Positions 25,095 through 34,428 of a DNA stretch of 64,000 nt are shown here, one piece after another. Where the stretch lies: contig NZ_JBBOBR010000001.1 of assembly GCF_038002165.1 (NCBI RefSeq), positions 62,001-126,000 of the forward strand. Reading direction: 5' to 3'. The position numbers and the translations under genes are program-made. The notes under the pieces are model-generated. The model had not been told where the DNA came from. It ran no database searches and saw nothing but the letters and a program-made list of their open reading frames with translations. Origin of the DNA: Cytobacillus sp. FSL H8-0458. Its GTDB lineage: Bacteria > Bacillota > Bacilli > Bacillales > Cytobacillaceae. Position 1 is the first letter of the stretch; each line of letters starts with the position of its first letter.

Positions 25095-26684
25095 ATGAAA
25101 CGGGAAGACTTAATCGCACCGGAGAAGTACAATCTCGTATCAGAAATGGAGCGGTTTGCCGGAAATAAGGACAAACTTGCAATTAAGTGGGAAAATGAGC
25201 GTGGAGAAAAGAAAGAGATTACATACAATGAACTGATTCACAATGCAAACAAAATTGGAAACGTTTTCTTGGAAAATGGTTTGAATAAGGGGGATGTTAT
25301 TCTTATCATTGTTCCAAGACTGATTGAAGCTTATCAGGTTTACATTGCATCACTAAAAGCGGGAATTGTTGTTATACCAAGTTCAGAAATGCTTCGTTCG
25401 AAAGATCTGCAATACCGCATTAATCATGGCGATGTTAAAGCTATCGTAAGTTATTATCCATATGTTGACCAATTTAAAGATATTAAGGAAGCAGAAGTCC
25501 TGCCAAAATTTGTGATAGGCGGAAATGCAGATGGCTGGATCGGTCTGGACGAGGAAATGAAACAGGCTTCACCGGAACTTTCATTGGCTGAAACTTCCCA
25601 GGATGACATGGCATTTCTTTCATATACATCTGGAACAACCGGAAACCCTAAAGGTGTAGTACATACACATGGCTGGGCATTTGCTCACCTAAAAACAGCA
25701 GCACCGAACTGGTTATGCATTAATGAAGGTGATACAGTATGGGCAACTGCTGGCCCCGGCTGGCAAAAGTGGATCTGGAGCCCGTTTCTTTCCGTTCTGG
25801 GTTCTGGTGCCACCGGAGTTGTCTACAATGGAAAGTTTGAGCCGAAAAAATACTTGCAGCTATTAGAAGATTATCAGGTAAATGTCCTTTGCTGCACACC
25901 GACTGAATACAGGCTGATGGCAAAGGCTGACAATATTCATGAATACAAGCTGCCTGCCCTTCATAGTGCTGTTTCGGCGGGTGAACCGCTCAACCGGGAA
26001 GTGATTGATACATTTAAGAAGCATTTTAACGTGAATGTCCGTGATGGGTATGGACAGACAGAAAATACCCTGCTTGTCGGCATTACAAAGGATATGCAGC
26101 TAAAAGCAGGCTCAATGGGCAAACCGACTCCAGGCAACAGAGTCGACATTATAAATGAAGACGGTGAAGTATGTGCTGTGGGTGAGACAGGAGATATTGC
26201 TGTCCATATAGAAACTCCTGCACTCTTTAAAAATTATTATAAAGACCCGGAAAGAACTGCTATGCAATTCCGCGGTGATTACTATATTACCGGAGATAAA
26301 GCAAAGAAAGATGAAGATGGCTATTTCTGGTTTGAAGGCCGCGGTGATGATATTATTATCAGCTCTGGCTATACGATCGGACCATTCGAGGTGGAAGACG
26401 CACTTGTAAAGCATCCGTATGTAGCAGAATGTGCAGTTGTAGGAAGTCCTGATGAAGTGCGCGGATCGATCGTTAAAGCATTTGTTGTATTAAGGGAGGG
26501 TGTCGACCAAAACGATCCCACCATTGTTTCCCAGCTGCAGGAGCATGTAAAAGAGCTGACAGCTCCTTATAAATATCCTCGGAAAATTGAGTTTTTGTCT
26601 GAGCTGCCAAAAACGACTTCTGGAAAAATCATGCGTGTGGAATTGCGGAAAAAAGAAGCGGAAACTGCTTCAGCGCAAAACTGA
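25095..26684 (+). CDS. mbcS: Acyl-CoA synthetase MbcS (YtcI)
   Basis: AMP-forming acyl-CoA synthetase, 529 aa, of the branched/medium-chain group. Motifs: LSYTSGTTGNPKGVVHTHG (P-loop), DGYGQTENTLLVG, YYITGDKAKKDEDGYFWFEGRGDDII, and LPKTTSGKIMRVELR with the catalytic C-terminal lysine, the same kind of SGK site that AcuA acetylates in AcsA. Start ATG 25095 follows CAGGGGGAG; the 25053 start lacks an RBS. In order after sspA as ytcI in B. subtilis. Acyl-chain preference cannot be read from the sequence. Confidence 0.88.
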   Translation: MKREDLIAPEKYNLVSEMERFAGNKDKLAIKWENERGEKKEITYNELIHNANKIGNVFLENGLNKGDVILIIVPRLIEAYQVYIASLKAGIVVIPSSEMLRSKDLQYRINHGDVKAIVSYYPYVDQFKDIKEAEVLPKFVIGGNADGWIGLDEEMKQASPELSLAETSQDDMAFLSYTSGTTGNPKGVVHTHGWAFAHLKTAAPNWLCINEGDTVWATAGPGWQKWIWSPFLSVLGSGATGVVYNGKFEPKKYLQLLEDYQVNVLCCTPTEYRLMAKADNIHEYKLPALHSAVSAGEPLNREVIDTFKKHFNVNVRDGYGQTENTLLVGITKDMQLKAGSMGKPTPGNRVDIINEDGEVCAVGETGDIAVHIETPALFKNYYKDPERTAMQFRGDYYITGDKAKKDEDGYFWFEGRGDDIIISSGYTIGPFEVEDALVKHPYVAECAVVGSPDEVRGSIVKAFVVLREGVDQNDPTIVSQLQEHVKELTAPYKYPRKIEFLSELPKTTSGKIMRVELRKKEAETASAQN

Positions 26685-26693
26685 ATGCTTTGA

Positions 26694-26725
26694 AAAATAC
26701 AGGCGGAATTCCGCCTGTATTTTTG
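26694..26725 (+). terminator. mbcS terminator
   Basis: Perfect palindrome AATACAGGCGGAATTCCGCCTG... between about 26696 and 26721, followed by TTTTTG. Confidence 0.88.
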
Positions 26726-26775
26726 TTATACTATGGTAAATGTGAACTTTTACTTATTAAAGGAGAAAAGATTAT

Positions 26776-28371
26776 ATGGGAACGCTATGGCACGGGGGGT
26801 CGATATATACCCTTCAGCAGGAAGGCCATCAAATAGAGGCCGTTTTTACAGAAGGCAGCCAAATTATTGAAATTGGCTCCTTGGGAGATTTAAGGGATAA
26901 GTATAAAGAAGAGATTCAAAAGGAGATCGATCTGCAGGGAAGCACCATGCTGCCGGGATTTGTGGATAGCCATATGCATCTCATCGGGCATGGAGAAAGG
27001 CTGATAAGGCTCGACTTATCTGAGCACACATCAAAGCAGGAAGTTCTTCAGGCTGTTAAGCAATTTTCTGAGACTATAGAAGAGGGAGAGTGGGTCATTG
27101 GGGAAGGCTGGAATGAAAATTTATGGGATCAGCCGGAGCCTATATATGCTTCTGAGCTGGACCAATTTGTTCCCGATCACCCTGTTATGCTGAAACGTGT
27201 GTGCAGACATGCTCTTGCAGTCAATTCTCTTGGATTATCCAAAGCAAATATTACTGAAGATACTGAATGTCCTCCAGGAGGAGTAATTGAAAAAGATGAA
27301 CTTGGAAAACTAAATGGACTTTTGAAGGATCAGGCCCAAGAGCTTTTATACAATGTGATGCCTGCTGTCTCAGAAGGCTATTTAAGGAAGGCGCTTCACG
27401 CTGCCATTAATGACGCCTATAAACTCGGATTGACAGGAGGGCATACTGAGGATCTCAATTATTATGGAGGGTTCACTCAGACCTATCAGGCCTTCAAGCA
27501 GGTAATTGAGGAGGAAGGTCTTTCTTTCCGGGCACATCTGCTGGTTCATCATGAAGTTGCGGATGAAATGAAGGAATCAGGCGGAGGATTTTTAGCGGGA
27601 AGTAGACATATAGAGTTTGGTGCTATGAAGATATTTGCCGATGGAGCTTTGGGGGGAAGGACGGCTTTACTAAGCCATCCTTATGCAGATGATCCATCCA
27701 CTTCGGGAGTTGCTATTTTCTCACAGGAGCAGCTTGATGCTTTAGTGGAGAAAGCCCGCAAACATGAAATGCCAGTTGCCATCCATACGATTGGAGATTT
27801 GGCATTTGAAATGGCATTAAATGCAATAGAAAAGCATCCATTGGAAGGACTTGGGAGAGACAGACTGATTCATGCTCAAATATTGCGCAAGGAGCTTATT
27901 GAAAGGGCTAAAAAACTGCCTTTAATCCTTGATATTCAGCCGAGATTTACAGCCTCCGACTTTCCTTGGGTGATCGACCGTATTGGTGAAGAAAATATGG
28001 AATATTGCTACGCATGGAAGACACTGCTGAAAGAAGGAGTACATTGTGCAGGGGGCTCTGACGCACCGATTGAGCCGGCTAATCCATTTCTTGGAATTCA
28101 TGCAGCTGTTACCAGAACAAACATAGATGACCCGCATAACACGGTCTATTATCCAAGTGAGGCATTATCTGTGTATGAAGCAGTATGTTTATTCACTAAA
28201 GGCAGTGCATATGCTGCCTCCCATGAAAATGATAGAGGTGTCATAAGAGAAGGGTATCTGGCAGATTTCACTATTTTAAATGAAGATATTTTTAAAATGC
28301 CAATAGGACAAATTGCAGCCGTTACCGTAAATAAAACTGTAATTGACGGAAAAATAGTATACGAAAGATAA
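26776..28371 (+). CDS. ytcJ: Amidohydrolase family protein YtcJ
   Basis: Metal-dependent hydrolase of the amidohydrolase-3 group, 531 aa, cytoplasmic. Metal motif HxH in LPGFVDSHMHLIGHG (about residue 67), HEMPVAIHTIGD and IHAQIL histidines, and CAGGSDAPIEPANPF with the catalytic aspartate. Substrate unknown; relatives hydrolyse N-acyl or cyclic amide bonds. RBS AAAGGAG. Own terminator separates it from mbcS and rarD. Confidence 0.85.
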   Translation: MGTLWHGGSIYTLQQEGHQIEAVFTEGSQIIEIGSLGDLRDKYKEEIQKEIDLQGSTMLPGFVDSHMHLIGHGERLIRLDLSEHTSKQEVLQAVKQFSETIEEGEWVIGEGWNENLWDQPEPIYASELDQFVPDHPVMLKRVCRHALAVNSLGLSKANITEDTECPPGGVIEKDELGKLNGLLKDQAQELLYNVMPAVSEGYLRKALHAAINDAYKLGLTGGHTEDLNYYGGFTQTYQAFKQVIEEEGLSFRAHLLVHHEVADEMKESGGGFLAGSRHIEFGAMKIFADGALGGRTALLSHPYADDPSTSGVAIFSQEQLDALVEKARKHEMPVAIHTIGDLAFEMALNAIEKHPLEGLGRDRLIHAQILRKELIERAKKLPLILDIQPRFTASDFPWVIDRIGEENMEYCYAWKTLLKEGVHCAGGSDAPIEPANPFLGIHAAVTRTNIDDPHNTVYYPSEALSVYEAVCLFTKGSAYAASHENDRGVIREGYLADFTILNEDIFKMPIGQIAAVTVNKTVIDGKIVYER

Positions 28372-28377
28372 ACAAAA

Positions 28378-28417
28378 ATGTCAGGTGCCTATCCAATAGG
28401 GACCTGGCATTCTTTTT
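28378..28417 (+). terminator. ytcJ terminator
   Basis: Imperfect stem ATGTCAGGTGCCTAT (from 28379) with ATAGGGACCTGGCAT (to 28410), then TCTTTTTGG. Confidence 0.75.
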
Positions 28418-28500
28418 GGCAGGAAAAAATGATTGCAAACCTTTTTAAGGCAGACTTATAATATAAATATTTCGATACTAGAAAGAATTGAGGAAATGCA

Positions 28501-29433
28501 ATGAAAAATAATGAAGTGCAAATGGGAGCTCTATACGCAGGGGTTGCGTACTTTTTATGGGGGGTTTTACCCGTTTATTGGAAATTGGTGGACCACGTAC
28601 AGGCAGATGAAATTTTGGCTAACAGGATTCTTTGGTCATTCTTCTTTATGCTGATTATTTTGCTGGTCTCAAAAAAGTGGAATGCTTTTGCTGCAACACT
28701 TAAAGGATTTAAAACAAACAAAAAGCAGCTTTTCGCCCTTGTGATTGCCTCCATTCTGATCAGCACCAACTGGTTTTTATATATTTGGGCGGTCAATACC
28801 GATCAGATGATTGAGGCCAGTCTCGGCTATTATATTAATCCGCTCGTAAGTGTGATTCTGGGCATGCTGGTTTTTAAAGAGAAACTATCACCTGCGCAAT
28901 ATGTATCTTTTGGGTTTGCGTTTGCCGGAGTTATGATTTTGACTGTCAGCTATGGGCGGTTCCCCTGGATAGCCATTGTTCTCGCATTATCCTTTGGTCT
29001 ATACGGGCTTGCCAAAAAGCTTATAAAAGTGGATTCGGCTATTGGCTTAACGCTGGAAACATTAGTAGTGACTCCGCTCGCATTTATTTATATGGTGATG
29101 CTTTTTATCAATGATAAGCAGGCTTTTCTGGATGTTTCGATCAGCACGGACTTGCTCCTTATTGGGGCAGGAGCTGCCACAGCAGTGCCGCTCTTGTACT
29201 TTGCCAAAGGAGCTCAAAGGATACCGATGTCCATGCTTGGCTTTCTGCAGTATATTGCGCCGACAATTACGCTGATTCTGGGAATCTTTGTTTATCATGA
29301 GCACTTTACAAAACTTCACATGCTTTCCTTTATGTTTATCTGGCTGGCTTTAACGATTTACTCTGTTTCGAGGACAAAACTTTTTACCCATTGGGAAACA
29401 AAACTAAAGCGCGGAAAAGGTATTGGCATATAG
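28501..29433 (+). CDS. rarD: RarD-type EamA/DMT permease
   Basis: Inner membrane transporter of the drug/metabolite superfamily, 310 aa, with about ten hydrophobic helices. N-terminus GALYAGVAYFLWGVLPVYWKL and the WFLYIWAVNTDQMIEASLGYYINPL segment are characteristic of the RarD family. Substrate is not known. ATG 28501 after GAGGAAATGCA. It is not part of the B. subtilis order in this place as I know it, so it may be a lineage insertion. Confidence 0.85.
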   Translation: MKNNEVQMGALYAGVAYFLWGVLPVYWKLVDHVQADEILANRILWSFFFMLIILLVSKKWNAFAATLKGFKTNKKQLFALVIASILISTNWFLYIWAVNTDQMIEASLGYYINPLVSVILGMLVFKEKLSPAQYVSFGFAFAGVMILTVSYGRFPWIAIVLALSFGLYGLAKKLIKVDSAIGLTLETLVVTPLAFIYMVMLFINDKQAFLDVSISTDLLLIGAGAATAVPLLYFAKGAQRIPMSMLGFLQYIAPTITLILGIFVYHEHFTKLHMLSFMFIWLALTIYSVSRTKLFTHWETKLKRGKGIGI

Positions 29434-29475
29434 AAAAAAGAGTTTCGCACCAGCATGCGAAACTCTTTTTTTATT
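29434..29475 (+). terminator. rarD terminator
   Basis: 16-bp stem AAAAAAGAGTTTCGCA (29434-29449) with its complement ending at about 29471, loop CCAGCA, T-run. Confidence 0.9.
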
Positions 29476-29751
29476 TTCTTATAAATTGTTGTTTTCCCTA
29501 TCAATGTTGTCCGTTGATTTCCGCTCCAGGCTGCTCAGCGAAACGCGGGGCGGGCGGTGAGCCTCCTAGACGCTTGCGCGTCTGCGGGGTCTCACTTGTC
29601 CCGCTACTCCCGCAGGACGTTGAATAAGCTTCCCCGAAAAAACATCGCACGAAGAAAATGCGATAGCATTTTCGAGGGTCTCGCACCTTCCGCTCCAATC
29701 AACTCAGTAAAATAATATACAAAGAGTAACAAACCTTGCGAAAACAGCCTT
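29473..29751 (-). repeat. Dispersed palindromic repeat, copy B (long form, inverted)
   Basis: Minus-strand copy of the repeat at 18004-18292, differing by scattered substitutions and a small indel in the central loop (CGCGCAAGCGTC versus CGCGGAGCGTT). Similarity includes the outer AT-rich flanks, showing that the mobile or duplicated unit is larger than the GC-rich palindrome. It abuts the nadK stop codon. Confidence 0.85.
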
Positions 29752-30552
29752 TTATAAAAATGTCCTCTTCACTTTTTCCCAGAAGGAGTTGTCCTTCAGT
29801 TTTACGGTCTTAATAATTTTGCTGCTTAGTTTTATATCAATCTTTTCAACATGCTGAATGCTTAAGGCTTCATTATCCATTCCCATTGTAGGATGGTCAT
29901 TGCCATCTTGAACCACTTTGAGAGTCAGCTGCCGGTTTCCGCTCAGTATAAAAGAGGATCCAAGTGTACGATAGCGGTTATTATTCAATGAAGCGAGTTC
30001 GCTCACCTGCATGCATGGCAGCAGCGGGTCAACAACGGCTCCATTTACTGACTTATTATAGGCTGTGCTTCCGGTTGGAGTGGCAACAATCATTCCGTCC
30101 CCGCGGAAAGTTTCAAAATGGAAATCATCGATAAAGACATCGATTACAAATGTCTTAATAATGGCAGATCGGATGCTGAATTCATTTAAGCACTGAAAGG
30201 ATGTCTGGTCATCAACTGTAACATCAATAGTGGGATAGCGTCTTACTTCGACTTGTTCATTTGTCATTGCCTCCACCATCTTGTCTGTATCATCAAGGTG
30301 GAAATCACAGTACAGGCTCAGGCTTCCAGTTGTTGAAATTCCTGCATATAAACAATCATCTCTATAGCCGGTTTTACGGACAGACTGCAAAAACGTTCCG
30401 TCTCCCCCTATGCTTACAATGATATTGGCCTTTTTGAAGTCATTGACGATCGTAAAGGCATGCTCCTCAGCCAGGCTGTAAAGAGGTGCTACTTTTTCCA
30501 TCGTTTCTTCATCTTTTTTGTGATAAAAGTATATATTGCGTCTTTCAGGCAT
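29752..30552 (-). CDS. nadK: NAD kinase (YtdI type)
   Basis: Phosphorylates NAD to NADP; 266 aa. Conserved GGDG motif in IIVSIGGDGTFLQSV and the NE/TGSTAYNKSVNGAVVDP motif. Bacillus carries two NAD kinases; this is the one located between ytcJ and sppA (ytdI). Start ATG 30552 (MPERRNIYF) is 7 nt after GGAGG, whereas the ATG at 30558 is too close to it. The last codons touch repeat copy B. Confidence 0.93.
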   Translation of the reverse strand: MPERRNIYFYHKKDEETMEKVAPLYSLAEEHAFTIVNDFKKANIIVSIGGDGTFLQSVRKTGYRDDCLYAGISTTGSLSLYCDFHLDDTDKMVEAMTNEQVEVRRYPTIDVTVDDQTSFQCLNEFSIRSAIIKTFVIDVFIDDFHFETFRGDGMIVATPTGSTAYNKSVNGAVVDPLLPCMQVSELASLNNNRYRTLGSSFILSGNRQLTLKVVQDGNDHPTMGMDNEALSIQHVEKIDIKLSSKIIKTVKLKDNSFWEKVKRTFL

Positions 30553-30801
30553 ATTCATTCCTCCAAGCAGTAAGAAAGTTATGAAAAATCAGGGGGAAAT
30601 GTCTTGATGATATTCTTTCCCAAATAATTCAAATTTTGCTATGATTATGGTTGTTGAGTTCAGTTTACCTTTTTTTGAAACATTTTTAAAGTTTTATACG
30701 TATGAAGAATATGTGACAAATAGGTTTCTGAAAATCATAATCAGTCAAACAAGGCAGCTGGTTATGTTAGGAGAGAGCATTTTAAAAGGAGGATTTTCTT
30801 A

Positions 30802-31812
30802 ATGAATGGAAAACGTTGGGCTGCATTGGGAATAGCAGCAGGTTTGTTTGTATTTTCCGTTGTGCTGAATTTTGTGACTGCATTTGCATTTACAGATTTT
30901 GAAAGCTCGGTAAATGAACTGTTTGCAGGAGGCAATGAAGCATTCTTGGAAGAAGTCATTGAAGAGGGAAATGCACAGAAAAAGATTGCCGTGCTCGATG
31001 TAAATGGAGTGATTCAGGATACGGGTGATGCAGCTTCTTTATTTGCAAGCCCGGGATATAATCACAAAGGATTCATGGATAATCTTGACTATGTAAAAGA
31101 AGACAGTACAGTAAAGGCGATTGTCATAAAGGTTAATTCTCCAGGCGGAGGGGTAGTGGAAAGCGCCGAAATACATGATAAGATTATTGAAATTCAAAAA
31201 GAAACAAAGAAGCCGGTATACATATCAATGGGATCTATGGCTGCATCAGGAGGCTATTATATATCTGCTCCGGCTGACAAAATTTTTGCAAGTCCCGAGA
31301 CATTGACCGGTTCTCTGGGTGTTATCATGCAGGGCTATAATTATGCGGGGCTTGCTGAAAAATATGGTGTCGAGTTCGTTACGATAAAGAGCGGTCCATA
31401 TAAAGATATCATGAGCCCTACCAGGGAGATGACGGATGAGGAAAGAAAAATCCTTCAATCCATGATTAATAATTCATACGAGGGATTTGTTAAAGTTATT
31501 TCGGAAGGCCGCGGATTAACTGAGTCACAGGTGAAGGAAATTGCGGACGGCCGCATTTATGACGGGCGTCAGGCGAAAGAACTGAATCTGATTGATGGTT
31601 TTGGCTATGACGATGATGTTATTGAACAAATAAAGAAAGACCATAAATTAAATGGTGCTCAGGTTGTAAAGTATACCGAGAATTTCGGGTTCGGCTCCAT
31701 GTTCAGCATGGGAGCGCGAAAAATCATGGGTGATGACCTGGAAATGGCAGGAGTGATGAAGTTGCTATCACAGCCAAACTCACCGCGTTTAATGTATCTT
31801 TATGCTGAATAA
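30802..31812 (+). CDS. sppA: Signal peptide peptidase SppA
   Basis: Membrane serine protease of the S49 family, 336 aa, that degrades cleaved signal peptides and other small peptides. N-terminal membrane anchor (WAALGIAAGLFVFSVVLNFVTAF). Catalytic Ser is in GSMAASGGYYISAPADKI and the general-base Lys in KSGPYKDIMSPTR. RBS AAAAGGAGG. Fifteen nt before yteJ, probably one transcript. Confidence 0.94.
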   Translation: MNGKRWAALGIAAGLFVFSVVLNFVTAFAFTDFESSVNELFAGGNEAFLEEVIEEGNAQKKIAVLDVNGVIQDTGDAASLFASPGYNHKGFMDNLDYVKEDSTVKAIVIKVNSPGGGVVESAEIHDKIIEIQKETKKPVYISMGSMAASGGYYISAPADKIFASPETLTGSLGVIMQGYNYAGLAEKYGVEFVTIKSGPYKDIMSPTREMTDEERKILQSMINNSYEGFVKVISEGRGLTESQVKEIADGRIYDGRQAKELNLIDGFGYDDDVIEQIKKDHKLNGAQVVKYTENFGFGSMFSMGARKIMGDDLEMAGVMKLLSQPNSPRLMYLYAE

Positions 31813-31827
31813 GGAGGGGGAGAAAAG

Positions 31828-32412
31828 ATGACTTCAAATGATCCGAATGAAAGAGAGCTTGTCCATCCTGATTTAAAGCAGGATGAAGACGGGGTCGATT
31901 CAGCCTATGATGAAGCAGATCCGGCTGGTAAGGAAACGGTCACACAGGCAGAAACCCTCCCCATTCCAAAAGTTTCGGCACCCATCAGGTTTGCCGGTTT
32001 CTGGATGAGATTTTGGGCTTATCTTTTAGATTTGGCTGTGGTAGGCAGTGTAGACCGGATATTGATCAATCCTATTTTCAGAGCATTGGATATTCCTCTG
32101 CATGAAAGCAGTTTGTTTGCTCCGATTTCCATAGCAACTGCCATTACGTTTTACGCCTATTTTGTGCTGATGACAAAGTTTTTTGGCCAGACGCTCGGGA
32201 AAATGGTATTTGGTTTACGAGTAGTAGATCTTAAAGGAGAAAAGCTGACATGGGGCACAATTTTGTTCCGTGAATGGATCGGCCGTTTTATATCAGCGAC
32301 CATTTTTGTGGGGTATGTGATTGTAGCCTTCCTGCCAAAGAAACAGGGACTGCATGATCTTTTTGCAGATACCTCTGTTGTTCACGAAAGGCAAAATGAA
32401 CAAGTCATTTAA
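31828..32412 (+). CDS. yteJ: RDD-family membrane protein YteJ
   Basis: 194-aa membrane protein of the RDD family. Acidic N-terminal tail of about 55 residues, then an RDD-type module beginning IRFAGFWMRFWAYLLDLAVV with three to four hydrophobic helices (SIATAITFYAYFVLMTKFF; GRFISATIFVGYVIVAFL). In B. subtilis yteJ follows sppA (yteI) and the pair is linked to lantibiotic resistance. RBS AAGGAGGGGG. Role here inferred from synteny. Confidence 0.85.
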   Translation: MTSNDPNERELVHPDLKQDEDGVDSAYDEADPAGKETVTQAETLPIPKVSAPIRFAGFWMRFWAYLLDLAVVGSVDRILINPIFRALDIPLHESSLFAPISIATAITFYAYFVLMTKFFGQTLGKMVFGLRVVDLKGEKLTWGTILFREWIGRFISATIFVGYVIVAFLPKKQGLHDLFADTSVVHERQNEQVI

Positions 32413-32493
32413 TGTGGAAGCCTGTCACCGTCTGGTGGCAGGTTTATTTTTATTTAGTTGGGCATAATACAAAGCTGAAAGGGTGTGAAAAAA

Positions 32494-33189
32494 GTGAAGT
32501 GGCTCCTGATTGCCGTAATTGCCCTCATACTTCTTTTAATTTTAGTTATGATAACAAAACTAAAGATATATTTTCATTTTTACCATGGAAATGATAATGA
32601 TCATTTGAAAATCCAATTGAAAGCCTGGTTCGGGCTGATCAGATACAAAATTGAAGTCCCGCTGATAAAGGTTGATGATAACTCGCCAACGATTGTCGTA
32701 AAGGAAAAGACGGCTGCAGGGCCACAGGAAAATACTTCTGGCAAAGATACTAAGCAATACTCCGCGACTGATTTTCTTAATAGTCTGCATGACACGAAAG
32801 CTATAATTAATCATATTGTGTCTCTCCACAAAATAATACGGAAATTTTTAAAGCATGTAACCATCCGGAATCTTGAATGGCATACTTTTGCAGGCCTTGG
32901 GGATGCAGCCCATACGGGGATGATCACCGGGGCTCTCTGGGCGATAAAAGGGAGCATTCTAGGATTAATAAGTCATTATATGAAACTGAAAACTCCTCCC
33001 AGAATCACTGTTACTCCCCATTTTCAATTTTCCGTTTCACAAACAGCCATTTCATGTATGATTCACTTTCGTGTCGGGCATGCTATGTTAGCAGGAATTA
33101 AACTGATCAAATATTGGAAAGGCGGACGGCCGGACTTCAGGACTAAGCCGCTATCTGCCTTATCTGATGATGGTACTAAAACTGTCTAA
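32494..33189 (+). CDS. ytfI: DUF2953 membrane protein YtfI
   Basis: About 231 aa with one N-terminal helix (WLLIAVIALILLLILVMI) and a mainly beta C-terminal region; function unknown. Two in-frame GTG codons are possible (32485, 32494); the second stands at a normal distance from AAAGGGTG, so I prefer it. It precedes ytfJ by 17 nt; in Bacillus the two genes travel together and are sporulation-associated. Confidence 0.8.
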   Translation: MKWLLIAVIALILLLILVMITKLKIYFHFYHGNDNDHLKIQLKAWFGLIRYKIEVPLIKVDDNSPTIVVKEKTAAGPQENTSGKDTKQYSATDFLNSLHDTKAIINHIVSLHKIIRKFLKHVTIRNLEWHTFAGLGDAAHTGMITGALWAIKGSILGLISHYMKLKTPPRITVTPHFQFSVSQTAISCMIHFRVGHAMLAGIKLIKYWKGGRPDFRTKPLSALSDDGTKTV

Positions 33190-33206
33190 AAGAGGAGGAG
33201 CAATGA

Positions 33207-33671
33207 ATGTCTGACCATCCTATTCAAGGGCTTATGACAACTGCCATGGAAAACCTGAAAGAAATGATTGATGTTAACACCATAATCGGGGATCCAGTAG
33301 AAACCCCAGATGGCAGTGTAATTTTAACCGTTTCAAAGGTTGGCTTTGGCTTTGCGGCAGGAGGAAGCGAATTTATGCTTGATGGACAATCAGGCGAGGA
33401 AAAGGGCCACCCGTTTGGCGGCGGCAGCGGAGGCGGTGTCTCCATCACACCAATCGCCTTTTTGATTGTCAATTCCCACGGGGTAAAAATGGTTCATCTC
33501 GATGAAAGCACTCATTTGTATGAGAAAATTCTTGACCTTGCCCCGCAGGCAGTTGATAAAATTCAGCAGATGTTTAATAAGAAAGAAAACGGGTCCGGCA
33601 GCCAGCAAGGCCAGAATCAGCAGGAAAACAGTGATGAGTACAACGGACCTAAACAGGATCTTGATATCTAA
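33207..33671 (+). CDS. ytfJ: GerW-family sporulation protein YtfJ
   Basis: 154-aa protein of the spore YtfJ/GerW family, needed for full germination behaviour in some Bacillus. N-terminal HPIQGLMTTAMENLKEMIDVNTIIGDPV is typical, followed by a glycine-rich segment (GGGSGGGVSITPIAFLIVN) and a Gln/Asn-rich tail. RBS GAGGAGG. Probably co-transcribed with ytfI. Confidence 0.9.
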   Translation: MSDHPIQGLMTTAMENLKEMIDVNTIIGDPVETPDGSVILTVSKVGFGFAAGGSEFMLDGQSGEEKGHPFGGGSGGGVSITPIAFLIVNSHGVKMVHLDESTHLYEKILDLAPQAVDKIQQMFNKKENGSGSQQGQNQQENSDEYNGPKQDLDI

Positions 33672-33681
33672 GAGGAGAAGG

Positions 33682-33715
33682 AAGTTAACTTTCCTATGGA
33701 GAGTTAACTTTTTTC
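33682..33715 (+). terminator. ytfJ terminator
   Basis: Stem AAGTTAACT (33682-33690) with AGTTAACTT (33702-33710), followed by a T-run. Confidence 0.7.
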
Positions 33716-33735
33716 TTGGAATGTAACCTTAATAA

Positions 33736-33764
33736 TTGCAAAAAAGATTCTGAAAAGATATGAT
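33736..33764 (+). promoter_or_regulatory. tpx promoter
   Basis: TTGCAA (33736-33741), 17-nt spacer, TATGAT (33759-33764), 37 nt before the ATG. Confidence 0.65.
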
Positions 33765-33801
33765 TTACACTGTACATAAGTGATTAAGGAGGACGATTTA
33801 A

Positions 33802-34302
33802 ATGGCATCAATTACGTTCAAAGGAAATCCTGTAACATTGCTGGGCAATGAAGTAAAAGCAGGAGATAAAGCTCCTGAATTCAAGGTCCTGGCAAATGAT
33901 CTTTCTGAAGTTACACTAGCTGATTCAAAAGGACAAGTACGTCTAATCAGCGTAGTTCCTTCTATCGACACGGGCGTTTGTGATGCACAGACACGCCGTT
34001 TTAACGAAGAAGCTTCCAAGCTTGATAATGTTAAAATTCTTACTGTAAGCGTAGATCTTCCGTTTGCTCAAAAGCGCTGGTGTGCAGCAGCAGGCATTGA
34101 AAATGTTCAAACTGTTTCCGATCACCGCGATCTGTCTTTCGGAGAAGCTTATGGGGTAGCCATCCAGGAACTTCGTCTATTGGCTCGTGCCGTTTTTGTT
34201 GTCGATTCGAACGACACTGTGACATATGCGGAATATGTAAGTGAAGCAACAGATCATCCAAATTATGAAGCAGCAGTGGAAGCTGCTAAACAAGCGAAAT
34301 AA
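33802..34302 (+). CDS. tpx: Thiol peroxidase Tpx
   Basis: Atypical 2-Cys peroxiredoxin, 166 aa, that reduces hydroperoxides using thioredoxin. Peroxidatic Cys60 in [14 protein letters not shown] and resolving Cys94 in KRWCAAAG, the standard pair for this family. RBS AAGGAGGAC. Monocistronic between two terminators, with its own sigma-A promoter. Confidence 0.96.
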   Translation: MASITFKGNPVTLLGNEVKAGDKAPEFKVLANDLSEVTLADSKGQVRLISVVPSIDTGVCDAQTRRFNEEASKLDNVKILTVSVDLPFAQKRWCAAAGIENVQTVSDHRDLSFGEAYGVAIQELRLLARAVFVVDSNDTVTYAEYVSEATDHPNYEAAVEAAKQAK

Positions 34303-34315
34303 TATAGAAAATTGG

Positions 34316-34350
34316 AAGCTCCGGATTTGTTCCGGGGCTTTGTTTTTTTC
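34316..34350 (+). terminator. tpx terminator
   Basis: Stem AAGCTCCGG (34316-34324) with CCGGGGCTT (34332-34340), one wobble, then a T-run. Confidence 0.8.
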
Positions 34351-34428
34351 GTTCCTCAGCACCAAACTTGTGAATGAACCAAAAGCCCGTTAAAATAGGA
34401 AAAAGAATAAGGACGGGAGGAATATGCT

